From: CAZAQK01 sp964535825
Lineage (GTDB): Bacteria; Pseudomonadota; Alphaproteobacteria; Rickettsiales; SXRF01
Direction: 5' to 3'
NCBI GenBank assembly: GCA_964535825.1
Contig: CAZHUC010000002.1
Span: 62,001 to 126,000, forward strand
DNA length: 64,000 nucleotides
This document shows, piece by piece, positions 15,988-23,988 of the stretch. Position 1 is the stretch's first letter, and each line of letters starts with the position of its first letter. The notes under the pieces were generated by a model, which saw only the letters and a list, made by a program, of their open reading frames with translations, had not been told where the DNA came from and searched no databases. The position numbers were made by a program, and so were the translations under genes.

Positions 15988-17871
15988 TTAGAACTCTAGT
16001 GGACGTGGATCTTTTGTAAACTTCTCATACACAGCTTTGTCCATCGGGTGGGCATTACCATGTGGACCCACAATAGTAGCTTTAATGAAAATTACCAGCT
16101 CCTTGATGTCATGATCTTTATCAACGCCTTTAAAGGCATTACCGATATAAGGCACTTCACTGATCCAAGGCACACCCTTATCAGTATTGATAGATTTATC
16201 TTCCATCAGACCGCCAATGACCATCACTTCCCCACTCCGCAATTTCAGGATGGAATCAAGCTCACGCACTTCCACGATAGGGATCTTGTTGGATATGGGC
16301 GGAAGATCCGCAACGATCGCCGCATCTAACTGCGCAAGCGTAATAGGAATAGTGGGATCATCAACGCTGCCAGTAACCCGCGACAACGTAGGACGTACAC
16401 TCAAGGTGATCTCGTTGGTATCTATATTGATGGACGGCAACAGCGTCATGATGATACCGATAGGCACTGTTTTAATGGTCGGCTCTACCGTTACGCTTGT
16501 ACTTGTACTGACCGCCGTTGTGGTGTCACTGCTTACATCCAGTTCGAAATATACGATATTCTCCGCAAATGTCAGAACGGCCTGCTGGTTGTTGATAGCA
16601 TTCAGGCGCGGGCTGGAGAGTGTGCGCGTCGTACCAAATATCTGTGTCAGATCAACCGCTGCCTGCAAGTCAAAGTTCCTGCCGGCTATACCTGTAAGGC
16701 TAAAGGCAAAACTCGCGGCATTCCCGGCATCCGTTACCGCACCGAATGTCATCGGCATACCGAACGAATTATTGCCGAATCGTGTCCAGTCGATCCCGCT
16801 CTGGAACTGGTCATTCAGTGTTACTTCAAGGATCTTCGCCTCGATCAATACCTGGGCTGATGTCGTTGCCCGTATCTTCTCAAGGAATTTTTGTACCAGA
16901 TCATGTTGCTTTGATGTGCCAGAGACCGTGAGTGCACCTGCCTGACGGTTCATGATAAAGAAACTCGCAGCAGGTTCTGCTGCAGCTGCAGCCGGTGCTG
17001 GGGTTGCGGCTGCTGGTGCAGCAGGCGCACCGGCCTGCCCTGCTTCTCCGGTCGCAGGCGTTGGTTGGCTGGCCACAGTTACCGTAGAAACACGACTTGG
17101 CGGAACATAGGCCATGATGGCTGTCATACCATCGTTGAATTTTGTCCAGAAATCACTCTTACTCTCTGAAGTAACAGACGATGATGAACCGCTATTTACA
17201 CCACCTGCACCACTACCGCCGCTGCCGCCGCCGCTATCCCCGCTGTCGCTACTGACACCACCTGTGAACACGTTCGTTGAAATGCTGGTGTTACTTGAAG
17301 ATTCACGATCCACATTCAGGAAATCGATATTGTAGGTCTGCACATAGGGCGTATCACGCTCCACGCGCAACACACCATTTTTCATGGTATAGCGCAGACC
17401 AGCCAGATCGGCGATGCGTTCCACCACTTCGTTGAACGGTTTATCCTTTGCGCGGAATGCCACGCCACCGGTGATACCGGCATCCACTTCAATATCGACA
17501 TCCGCAAGACGGGCAAGCTCTATGAGCACATCTTTAAGCGGCACATCATCGGTTACGGCCACGGATACCAGCTTGGTCGCACCGATCTTTGGCGGACTCG
17601 GCGCTGCCAGAACGTCTTCCAGCGCGGGGATCGGAGGTTCTGACGGATTGAGCATTTCACCCGGAACATTCGGGTTCTTGTATGCATCAGGATTCAGGAC
17701 ATTCTTATAATCATCGCGGTTGAGGCTTAGATTCGGGTCTATTTTATCGTGGTTGTTCGGGTCGTACAGATCCTCGCTGCAACCTGCTGCCAGCATAAGG
17801 CATACACTGAATGGAAGTAATTTTTTTATGCGTTTCACGCTTTTTACGACCTTACGAATACAATCCACCAT
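15988..17871 (-). CDS. MshL-like secretin lipoprotein
   Basis: A 627-residue outer-membrane secretin. The N-terminus is a lipoprotein signal peptide with lipobox LAAGC (Cys31). Residues about 100-165 form an STN/N0-type domain (DVLIELARLADVDIEVDAG). A Ser/Gly-rich linker and an Ala/Pro-rich linker follow (about 200-300). The secretin domain runs from about 330 to 610, with ALTVSGTSKQHDLV, VLIEAKILEVTLND, SSPRLNAINNQQAVLTFAENI and the final VMVIGGLMEDKS. This order matches MshL/PilQ-type secretins of type IV pilus or type II secretion systems. No other pilus or secretion genes are nearby. The ATG at 17871 is preferred to the GTG one codon earlier. Confidence 0.85.
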   Translation of the reverse strand: MVDCIRKVVKSVKRIKKLLPFSVCLMLAAGCSEDLYDPNNHDKIDPNLSLNRDDYKNVLNPDAYKNPNVPGEMLNPSEPPIPALEDVLAAPSPPKIGATKLVSVAVTDDVPLKDVLIELARLADVDIEVDAGITGGVAFRAKDKPFNEVVERIADLAGLRYTMKNGVLRVERDTPYVQTYNIDFLNVDRESSSNTSISTNVFTGGVSSDSGDSGGGSGGSGAGGVNSGSSSSVTSESKSDFWTKFNDGMTAIMAYVPPSRVSTVTVASQPTPATGEAGQAGAPAAPAAATPAPAAAAAEPAASFFIMNRQAGALTVSGTSKQHDLVQKFLEKIRATTSAQVLIEAKILEVTLNDQFQSGIDWTRFGNNSFGMPMTFGAVTDAGNAASFAFSLTGIAGRNFDLQAAVDLTQIFGTTRTLSSPRLNAINNQQAVLTFAENIVYFELDVSSDTTTAVSTSTSVTVEPTIKTVPIGIIMTLLPSINIDTNEITLSVRPTLSRVTGSVDDPTIPITLAQLDAAIVADLPPISNKIPIVEVRELDSILKLRSGEVMVIGGLMEDKSINTDKGVPWISEVPYIGNAFKGVDKDHDIKELVIFIKATIVGPHGNAHPMDKAVYEKFTKDPRPLEF

Positions 17872-17954
17872 CACTCACAAAACGCATGTAACTACAACAT
17901 GTAGTAACACATCCCGGCGACGACACAACGCACATGTGTAACAAACACAAAAAA

Positions 17955-18491
17955 TTATGCGCGCGTTGAAAGCCAGATAGCGAGCTTAGTTTTGTATACT
18001 ATTGCAGTCGTTAATATTTGGTAAAGAGGAGAAGATTCAGCACCTTGTTCCAACGCGATATCATGATGCTCTTTTTCGTCGGCACGGAATTTAGAAATGA
18101 TGGATTTCAGTTCCGGTTCATCAGAAAGTTTTGCTTCCTGCGCGGCATAATGTTCATCAATAACTGACTCCACTGCTACCGTGCACGCCATCGCGGCTTT
18201 CTCCCCGAGAAGCGCAGTGGCTGCGCCCATGGCGTATCCCGCCACATGCCACAGCGGCATAAAGACCGTGGGGCGCACACGACGTTTTACCATCCATTCG
18301 GAAAAGGTTTGCAGATGCTCCTGCTCTTGCTCTGCCATGTGCTTCAGCAGCGGCGCACACGCGCTTTTGCCAAGCACCGCGAGTTGTCCCTGATAGATAC
18401 GCTGCGCACCATACTCACCCGCGTGATTCACGCGGATCATGCGCGCTATCTCTTCATCATGCGTGCGGTCACCGGGGAGTTTGTGTTGCAT
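17955..18491 (-). CDS. coq7: Demethoxyubiquinone hydroxylase Coq7
   Basis: A 178-residue di-iron hydroxylase that carries out the C6 hydroxylation in ubiquinone synthesis. Iron ligands are visible in ferritin-like order: Glu26 (NHAGEYGAQ), Glu56-x-x-His59, Glu108 (VESVIDEHY) and Glu139-x-x-His142. The ATG at 18491 shares an A with the dsbB stop (TAATG on the minus strand), fixing the start and suggesting translational coupling. Membrane-associated by family knowledge; length agrees. Confidence 0.92.
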   Translation of the reverse strand: MQHKLPGDRTHDEEIARMIRVNHAGEYGAQRIYQGQLAVLGKSACAPLLKHMAEQEQEHLQTFSEWMVKRRVRPTVFMPLWHVAGYAMGAATALLGEKAAMACTVAVESVIDEHYAAQEAKLSDEPELKSIISKFRADEKEHHDIALEQGAESSPLYQILTTAIVYKTKLAIWLSTRA

Positions 18492-19006
18492 TATATTTTC
18501 CTTCTGTGGAATTTTAGCAACACACAGGCAGAGAATAATGCAAGGATGGTCGCTGCCATCAGATTCCACGCTGCCAGTGACAGACCAAACACATACGCCA
18601 TCGCCTGATCACAGGATACCAGCGGTGCGTTCATGATGGCGGCACGCATTTCTTCCAGTGTTTGCTCGCCTGTGCTGGTATTGGAGCACGCCGATGGGCC
18701 AGTCACCCACCCCATTTCAACACCCGTGTGATAGCCTGCAATGCCTGCATCCACAATGAATAGCAGCACACAGAACCACGCTACGGCAAGCAGCACTTTC
18801 GGAGACTTCACGAACCATGCGGAAAGCAGGCCAAGCAAAGTGATCGCCGCATAAGGATAACGCTGCTTGAGGCACAGATCGCACGGATGCCAGCCAAACC
18901 CATACTGCCCTACCAGTGCCGCTGAAAGAATGGCAAGGCTTGCCACTGCCATGAACAAAAGCAGGCATTTGGGTGTCATTTTTTCAAGATAAGGCTGGTA
19001 TTTCAT
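18491..19006 (-). CDS. dsbB: Disulfide bond formation protein B
   Basis: A 171-residue inner-membrane protein with four hydrophobic helices that reoxidises DsbA and passes electrons to quinone. The two functional cysteine pairs are present: Cys42-x-x-Cys45 (CDLC, quinone-proximal) and Cys107/Cys132 in the second periplasmic loop. Three in-frame ATGs (19021, 19006, 18979) are possible; 19006 gives a normal cytoplasmic N-terminus. It is coupled to coq7 by stop/start overlap, a pairing that makes sense because both depend on ubiquinone. Confidence 0.9.
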   Translation of the reverse strand: MKYQPYLEKMTPKCLLLFMAVASLAILSAALVGQYGFGWHPCDLCLKQRYPYAAITLLGLLSAWFVKSPKVLLAVAWFCVLLFIVDAGIAGYHTGVEMGWVTGPSACSNTSTGEQTLEEMRAAIMNAPLVSCDQAMAYVFGLSLAAWNLMAATILALFSACVLLKFHRRKI

Positions 19007-19255
19007 AGATATGCCCATCATAGGGCGGGTTTTTAGCTTTGGCAAGCTGCCCGCTGCTTGACCACGGGGTATGAATGCTTATAGTAGCGCCCTGCACTTA
19101 AGTGTTTAAGAACCGTACTGAATCTCATTTTTATGAGGCGAGTTCTAGGAACAGGCGCACGCAGAAGCTGAGCGTACTTATAATGTATGTGACAGCTTCG
19201 AGTACAAATGTGACGACGAAATCGGCCAGAAAAATGGGATTAAGAAGGTTCGGAT

Positions 19256-19340
19256 GCCCCGGTGGTGGAACTGGTAGACGCGCCGGACTCAAAATCCGGT
19301 GCCGCGAGGCGTGTCGGTTCGATTCCGACCCGGGGCACCA
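19256..19340 (+). tRNA. tRNA-Leu (anticodon CAA)
   Basis: An 85-nt tRNA with class II variable arm. The acceptor stem pairs GCCCCGG (19256-19262) with CCGGGGC (19330-19336), followed by the discriminator A and an encoded CCA. The anticodon stem CCGGA/TCCGG encloses the loop CTCAAAA, giving anticodon CAA for leucine UUG codons. The T arm GTCGG-TTCGATT-CCGAC is canonical. Confidence 0.97.
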
Positions 19341-19376
19341 TTCATAAAACAGGGCAAACCCTGTTTTATGAATGGT
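19337..19376 (+). terminator. Large hairpin starting at the tRNA 3' end
   Basis: A perfect 18-bp stem (19337-19354 with 19359-19376) with a 4-base loop CAAA. The left arm begins with the ACCA of tRNA-Leu itself. There is no T-run after the stem, so it is not a textbook intrinsic terminator; it may act as a terminator, a processing signal or the remnant of a palindromic repeat. Position just after the tRNA makes a transcript-end role likely. Confidence 0.5.
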
Positions 19377-19606
19377 ATTCCAGATTGAATGAGAACCGAA
19401 GGTTCGACAATTTTTCAGGAAGAAAAATTGGACGGCGCAGGCGTCTTGTAATGCGCTACCGCTTCGCTACTTGATCGCGGAAGCGCCGAGCCGCCCCCCG
19501 AGGGTGAATGGCCAGCAGGCCATGAATCAATCCGACCCGGGAAATTTTTAGTATTTAAGACTGAAATGTACTAGCATCTGGTAGATTTAATCTATTCAGG
19601 CATTTT

Positions 19607-20512
19607 ATGAAAACTCTATGTATAGAGATATCTCAGTATTACCGTAGTGGCAGCACAGCCGAAAAGGCAGCAATAGTTATTACAGCTGTCGTACTTATTA
19701 TTATGGTCTGCGCTGCTCTTTTTCTTCCTTATGACAAGGCCGGTCAAGCCGGTGATTGGATTGGAGGATTTGGAGGAGCACTTGCGTTCCTGTGGTTCGT
19801 TATTGCCATGAATCTTCAACGCACAGAACTTGCTGAGCAACGTCAACAATTAGTTCTTCAAAAAGAAGCCTTGCTGCTTCAAAAACAAGAATTAAGCAGG
19901 ATGGGTAAATTTGCTGGCTATCAACAAATCTCAGAAATTATGAAAGAAACAAAAAAAGAGCTTTTTGAGAGCAAAGCAGGTGTAAAAAGTATTTCTGAAC
20001 TAATCAATCTAGCCTTACCTAAAGTCGAATGGCAAACTATTCTTAATAGCACAGATCCTCAAGAAGTTTACAATACTTGTATTAGTGTGATGCCTAGAGA
20101 AGCCGCTATTACCACATTTTTCTCAGGAGTGAAGCAAGCAATAAATATTTACAAAGAATCGATAGGGGTAAAAGTAGAAAGCACTCCTGAGGATCTTGCA
20201 GAATTTGTTTATACTAATTCGCCATGGTTAAAAAACATTCCGCATGTTTCACAATATGCGGGTACCATTGAACTTACAGCCCAAATGCATTGGATGTTTA
20301 GCCCTGGCCGAAAGGCTGTGATGTTAGCATTTCTCATAGCTACGGCATTAGTACTAAAAATGCCTGACGTTATAAAAGAAAAAGAGATGTATAAAATGTA
20401 TCTTGATGCCAAAGAAAGAGGCAATCTACCTGAAATTGCAAAGTACTATAAGTTCTCGGAAGAAACAATAAAGTCAACTTTACCGATTCAAGATAATAAA
20501 ATTACTTCGTAA
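19607..20512 (+). CDS. AT-rich membrane/coiled-coil protein, accessory type
   Basis: A 301-residue protein with two N-terminal membrane helices (about 22-43 and 54-72) joined by a short GDWIGGFGG loop, then a heptad-like coiled coil rich in Leu, Gln and Glu (about 74-100) and a soluble helical domain; a further hydrophobic stretch lies near 245-260. Two-helix plus coiled-coil proteins with a DWIGG loop are common in islands and include putative abortive-infection proteins, but I cannot assign it. Codon use is clearly richer in A/T than its neighbours, and the gene lies next to a tRNA, both suggesting horizontal transfer. It is a single gene without integrase. Confidence 0.65.
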   Translation: MKTLCIEISQYYRSGSTAEKAAIVITAVVLIIMVCAALFLPYDKAGQAGDWIGGFGGALAFLWFVIAMNLQRTELAEQRQQLVLQKEALLLQKQELSRMGKFAGYQQISEIMKETKKELFESKAGVKSISELINLALPKVEWQTILNSTDPQEVYNTCISVMPREAAITTFFSGVKQAINIYKESIGVKVESTPEDLAEFVYTNSPWLKNIPHVSQYAGTIELTAQMHWMFSPGRKAVMLAFLIATALVLKMPDVIKEKEMYKMYLDAKERGNLPEIAKYYKFSEETIKSTLPIQDNKITS

Positions 20513-20542
20513 GCCACTAAAATATTTTGCGTACTAAAATAC

Positions 20543-20890
20543 TCACTCCTCCACAAATCCCTTGAGTCTTGAAAGCGCCTTATCCCACTGGGTGGATACG
20601 AATTCCAGATATTCCTGCATATCCTTGAAGGGCTTGGTATCCAGCTCGTAGATACTTTCCCGTCCGGTGCGCGTGCTATGCACGATGCCCGCCTCTTCCA
20701 GCACCCGCAGATGCTTGGTGACAGCCTGTCGGGTCAGGCGCGTGCCCTCGGTGAGTTGCGAGATGGAGCGCGGCTGCCCCTTGGTGAGTTTCCCCACCAG
20801 CGACAGCCGCGTTTCATCACCCAGTGCAGCAAATACGATGGCGTACTCATGCTGCCTTGCCGTGCTGTTATGCTGCTCGCGCATTGACAT
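20543..20890 (-). CDS. ArsR-family transcriptional regulator
   Basis: A 115-residue winged-helix repressor. The N-terminal FAALGDETRLSLVGKL helix and the recognition helix region LTRQAVTKHLRVLEEAGIV (about residues 50-68) are typical of the ArsR subgroup paired with SRPBCC proteins. No cysteine metal site is visible. It overlaps the 3' end of the SRPBCC gene by 23 bases (17 if the second ATG is used), so it is translated from the same message. It probably represses its own operon through the two TGCAAC-N6-GTTGCA sites upstream. Confidence 0.88.
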   Translation of the reverse strand: MSMREQHNSTARQHEYAIVFAALGDETRLSLVGKLTKGQPRSISQLTEGTRLTRQAVTKHLRVLEEAGIVHSTRTGRESIYELDTKPFKDMQEYLEFVSTQWDKALSRLKGFVEE

Positions 20891-21326
20891 AATTCGCTAT
20901 GTTGTTCAGTTGCGCACCCCAGCCTTCGGTGTTGCCGCGATATGCTTCTTCGCTGCGGCCTGCCGGCAATTTGCTGAATCCGGTCTCCACCACCTGCAGT
21001 AGCGTGCTGTTACCCTTTGGAATTAACGTGAATTCCACCAGTGTTGGCGATTCCTTGCTCAGGTCATAACTTTTATCGACCGAGCAACCCGGATGCCAGC
21101 TATAGGAAAAGAATGTCTCTGGTGTCAGCTTCTGGGTCGTAGCTTCGAAAGGCTTTCCCTCGTAACCTGCAACGGTCATTTTCCCTTTGGTTGGCTTGCC
21201 AACGGTAAATGGGCCTTCCAGCTTTACCCCGAACCATTCGCCGAATTGTTTATGATCGGTGAGCGCCTGCCATACTTTGGAGACAGGGGCGTTAAGTGTG
21301 ATCTGTTTTTCTATTCTATCATTCAT
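20868..21326 (-). CDS. SRPBCC (AHSA1-type) domain protein
   Basis: A 152-residue START/SRPBCC-fold protein of the activator of Hsp90 ATPase homology family. The N-terminal LNAPVSKVWQALTDHKQFGEWFGVKLEGPF and C-terminal TGFSKLPAGR...NTEGWGAQLNNIANYV are characteristic of bacterial members encoded with an ArsR repressor. Such proteins bind small hydrophobic ligands; the ligand here is unknown. The ATG at 21326 follows AGGAGAAG. It is the first gene of a two-gene operon with arsR, the reverse of the more usual arsR-first order. Confidence 0.88.
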   Translation of the reverse strand: MNDRIEKQITLNAPVSKVWQALTDHKQFGEWFGVKLEGPFTVGKPTKGKMTVAGYEGKPFEATTQKLTPETFFSYSWHPGCSVDKSYDLSKESPTLVEFTLIPKGNSTLLQVVETGFSKLPAGRSEEAYRGNTEGWGAQLNNIANYVNARAA

Positions 21327-21341
21327 TGTGCTTCTCCTTTA

Positions 21342-21399
21342 TGCAACGTTATGGTTGCATATTAGCACAGCGATGGATTAATGCAACCATTTTGTTGCA
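21342..21399 (-). promoter_or_regulatory. Promoter with two ArsR-type operators for the SRPBCC-arsR operon
   Basis: Two identical half-site arrangements TGCAAC-N6-GTTGCA lie at 21342-21359 and 21382-21399, exactly 40 bp apart. On the minus strand a promoter fits between them: -35 TTGCAT (21381-21386), 16-base spacer, -10 TAATAT (21359-21364). The upstream operator covers the -35 and the downstream one abuts the -10, so binding of the ArsR protein would block RNA polymerase. The SRPBCC ribosome-binding site starts right after the proximal operator. Confidence 0.75.
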
Positions 21400-21448
21400 T
21401 ATTTATTTGCTTGCCAAAAATACCTAAAATACAGGAAGATACGAACCT

Positions 21449-21889
21449 ATGACCCTATCCTGTAAAGAAATTCCCTTCGGTAGCGATGCGTATAAAACGC
21501 TACTTACCATCCGTTATGAGGTGTTGCGCAAGCCCATCGGCTGGGAACTGCGCGAAAAGGATATTGCCAATGACCACAATGAATTCCATCTCGCCGCCTT
21601 GGATAGTGATGCCATCATTGGCTGCGTCTTGCTCAAACCACTGAATGCATCCGCCGTGCAGCTGCGCCAAATGGCGATACTGGATAGCTACCGCGGAAAG
21701 AATATCGGCGCGCAGCTGGTGCAGTTCGCAGAAACATTTGCACACTCAAAAGGCTTTGCCACCATCGAAACCCGTGCGCGCAAGACCGCGCAGGGATTTT
21801 ACGAGAAGCTCGGCTATACATTACACGCCGATGAATTCGAAGATGAACATACGCTGATGATGCGTAAGCACTTACAGTCTAATTCTTAG
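21449..21889 (+). CDS. GNAT family N-acetyltransferase
   Basis: A 146-residue acetyltransferase of the GNAT superfamily. The acetyl-CoA-binding motif A region is QLRQMAILDSYRGKNIGAQLVQFAE (given here in its parts: RQMAILDSYRGKNIG, about residues 71-85), followed by a C-terminal GFYEKLGY element. The ATG follows AGGAAG. Divergent from the SRPBCC-arsR operon across a 120-base region containing the operators, but nothing shows it is in that regulon. Substrate unknown. Confidence 0.85.
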   Translation: MTLSCKEIPFGSDAYKTLLTIRYEVLRKPIGWELREKDIANDHNEFHLAALDSDAIIGCVLLKPLNASAVQLRQMAILDSYRGKNIGAQLVQFAETFAHSKGFATIETRARKTAQGFYEKLGYTLHADEFEDEHTLMMRKHLQSNS

Positions 21890-21934
21890 ATCTCGGGATC
21901 TCTTTTACCATCTTATCGATGCATGCCTCGCAGC

Positions 21935-22408
21935 TTAAAGCGATTGCAGCACGGGTGTAAATTCTTTCACCAGCGCAGCGTATAGATCACGCTTGAATGG
22001 TACGATGAGGCTGGACAGGTCATTCGCATCTGCCCAGCACCATTCTGAGAATTCGGGATGCGTGGTCGCGATATTGATATCGGAATCCATGCCTAAGAAT
22101 TTCATCACGAACCATTTCTGACGCTGGCCACGGTATTTGCCGCCCCACACTTTTGGGATCAATTGCTGCGGCAGATCATAGTAATACCAATCCACGCTCT
22201 CTGCGATGATCTCTGCCTTGTTCGTGCCTATTTCTTCTTCTAATTCACGCAATGCCGTGGTGCGCGGTTCTTCGCCTGCATCCATACCGCCTTGTGGCAT
22301 CTGCCACGCCTCTGAGACCATATCAATGCGCTTTGCAACAAAGACCTGACGCTTTGCATTGCAAAGCATGATGCCTACCCCATCACGATACGGAAGTGAA
22401 CTCTCCAT
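21935..22408 (-). CDS. rppH: RNA pyrophosphohydrolase
   Basis: A 157-residue Nudix hydrolase (RppH/NudH) that converts 5'-triphosphate mRNA ends to monophosphate and triggers decay. The Nudix box GGMDAGEEP...RELEEEIG is complete (about residues 39-60). The WQMPQGG segment before it and the KWFVMKFLG segment are RppH-specific. The ATG at 22408 is 5 bases after the yibQ stop and gives the conserved N-terminus SLPYRDGVGIML; an open frame further upstream overlaps yibQ. Last gene of the conserved gpmI-envC-ctpA-yibQ-rppH block. Confidence 0.93.
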   Translation of the reverse strand: MESSLPYRDGVGIMLCNAKRQVFVAKRIDMVSEAWQMPQGGMDAGEEPRTTALRELEEEIGTNKAEIIAESVDWYYYDLPQQLIPKVWGGKYRGQRQKWFVMKFLGMDSDINIATTHPEFSEWCWADANDLSSLIVPFKRDLYAALVKEFTPVLQSL

Positions 22409-22413
22409 GTGGC

Positions 22414-23973
22414 TTAAGAATAATCGAGGCGTGCCACTGCACTGATCGGTACCAGCAAAATACCCTTGGCTGCCAATGTATCTGCCCATTGCATGATCTG
22501 CGCCACAGAAACCGGGTATGGCTGTGCGATACCTACGGCAAAGCCGCGTTGTAGCGCTAACTGCTCTATTGATACCAATTTGGCCTTGATGGTCGCCTCA
22601 CTCAGATCCTCATCAATGACGAAATCAGCAACCACATTCACTGCGGTCGTCTGGCTGAGGATCTCTTTGGTCTCATTCTTCGAAGTATCGCGTGCCAGTA
22701 CCAGCATTAACCCGCGGTTAGCCAGTGACTGCGTCAATATCTTGGTGTGCTCAATGCTGCTGGTATAGCGCTCATTGCGAGGCGTTACAAAACCCACTGA
22801 TGTCGGAATACGCATCATCAGCCAACGCAGGCGCGATTCATTCTCTTCCGGTGGTTTTTCTAGCAATAAACCATAGGGGCCGGGATCTGCTGCAGGATAA
22901 TTCGCCGGATCTACAGGAAGATCTACCATGACCTCATGCCCGGCAAGGCGGGCAGATGCGCCAAGCTGCTCGATACCACGCGCATAAGGAGAGAAGCTCA
23001 GCGTGATATTCTCATTCAATGCCATGGCATGGTCGGTGACCGTCTTGTTATGCCCAAGACCTGTGATGATGATAGCGATCATCGGCTTTTTTCCATCACG
23101 CTCGAACGGCTTTGCGTAGAACCGCCATGGTTTCGTGCCGTCCTGTGCAATGGTCGGCAACACCCCATCAGATGTCTTCTCCTGGATCTGCGGGTTCGCG
23201 GGTGGCAAGCGGACGGCAGATGGTTTTATTGCAGGTGCCGGCTGATTCACAAGGGGTGGTGCAGGTGCTGCCTTGGGTAATTGCGTCGCCTTACCTGATT
23301 TATCTTCCGGTACGGCTGGCATTGGCTGATCGAATTTAGGTGGTTCGGGTGCAACCGGGCCAGACTGCGATTCATCTGGAGCAGCCTGCTCAGGCGATTG
23401 TTCTACCGCTGGAGGTGTTGCCGCAGCATCAGGCGCGGAGGCCGGGGCATCAGCGGTTGACGCTTCCTCCGGCACTGCAGCAGGAAGCTCTACAGCAGGC
23501 GGCTCGGCAGCGCTATCTGTGCTGGCATCTACCGAAGTTTCTGAGGGAGTTTCTGTGGGGGTTGCCGCAGCATCTTCAGTGGCAGGCTCAGCAGGTTTTG
23601 TTTCGTCCGTATTCTCTGCTGGTGTTTCCACAGCCGAAGATTCAGCTGCTTTTTTTTCTTCTGCCGGCTTGGCTTCTTGCACTGCTTTGTTTTCTTCTAC
23701 TGGTTTTTTTTCAGCAGCTGGCTCTTTCTTCTCAGCCGTCGGATCAAGCGATCGGGCAAGCTCTGCAGAGGTGATCTGCCTGCCCTCTAATGTGCTGTCA
23801 GCCAACGTATATACCAGCCTGCGGCCTTCCGTATTGGCATCTGTAGTTTCATCACCGCCTGACATCCAGATCATGCCGGCAAGGCCGATATTTGCCAGAA
23901 TTACGAGCACGAGCAGGACACGCCATATCAGCAATGCATTGATCTTTGAGAGCAATCCTTTGCCGAGTGCCAT
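22414..23973 (-). CDS. Divergent polysaccharide deacetylase (YibQ family)
   Basis: A 519-residue membrane-anchored protein: one N-terminal membrane helix (about 12-33), a long Pro/Ala/Glu-rich linker (about 70-265) and a C-terminal divergent polysaccharide deacetylase domain. The first metal motif, normally with Asp-Asp, reads IAIIITGLGHN, so the catalytic Asp is missing; the SFSPYARG and DPGPYGLL segments match the alphaproteobacterial version of the family. Expected to act at the cell wall or envelope, perhaps as a binding rather than catalytic protein. SD GGAGGG precedes the ATG. In an operon with envC and ctpA. Confidence 0.85.
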   Translation of the reverse strand: MALGKGLLSKINALLIWRVLLVLVILANIGLAGMIWMSGGDETTDANTEGRRLVYTLADSTLEGRQITSAELARSLDPTAEKKEPAAEKKPVEENKAVQEAKPAEEKKAAESSAVETPAENTDETKPAEPATEDAAATPTETPSETSVDASTDSAAEPPAVELPAAVPEEASTADAPASAPDAAATPPAVEQSPEQAAPDESQSGPVAPEPPKFDQPMPAVPEDKSGKATQLPKAAPAPPLVNQPAPAIKPSAVRLPPANPQIQEKTSDGVLPTIAQDGTKPWRFYAKPFERDGKKPMIAIIITGLGHNKTVTDHAMALNENITLSFSPYARGIEQLGASARLAGHEVMVDLPVDPANYPAADPGPYGLLLEKPPEENESRLRWLMMRIPTSVGFVTPRNERYTSSIEHTKILTQSLANRGLMLVLARDTSKNETKEILSQTTAVNVVADFVIDEDLSEATIKAKLVSIEQLALQRGFAVGIAQPYPVSVAQIMQWADTLAAKGILLVPISAVARLDYS

Positions 23974-23988
23974 ATCCCTCCTGTGCCG

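Noticed and set aside
16187..16945. A 252-codon plus-strand open frame inside the secretin gene
   Set aside because: It is antisense to well-conserved secretin motifs and has no recognisable features.
17121..17335. Ser/Gly-rich segment of the secretin as a frameshift or insertion
   Set aside because: The frame is continuous and linkers of this kind are common between the N domain and the secretin domain.
19324..19541. attL/attR pair of an integrated element at tRNA-Leu
   Set aside because: The direct repeat is only 11 bases, the enclosed segment is about 200 bases, and no integrase is present; kept only as a possible remnant.
21887..21906. Hairpin AGATC-TCGG-GATCT followed by CTTTTA as terminator of the GNAT gene
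   Set aside because: The stem is only five base pairs and the T-run is weak.
23200..23760. Pro/Ala/Glu-rich repeat tract in yibQ as a tandem DNA repeat or CRISPR
   Set aside because: The repeats are irregular at base level and simply encode a low-complexity linker; no CRISPR-like regular spacing exists anywhere in the window.
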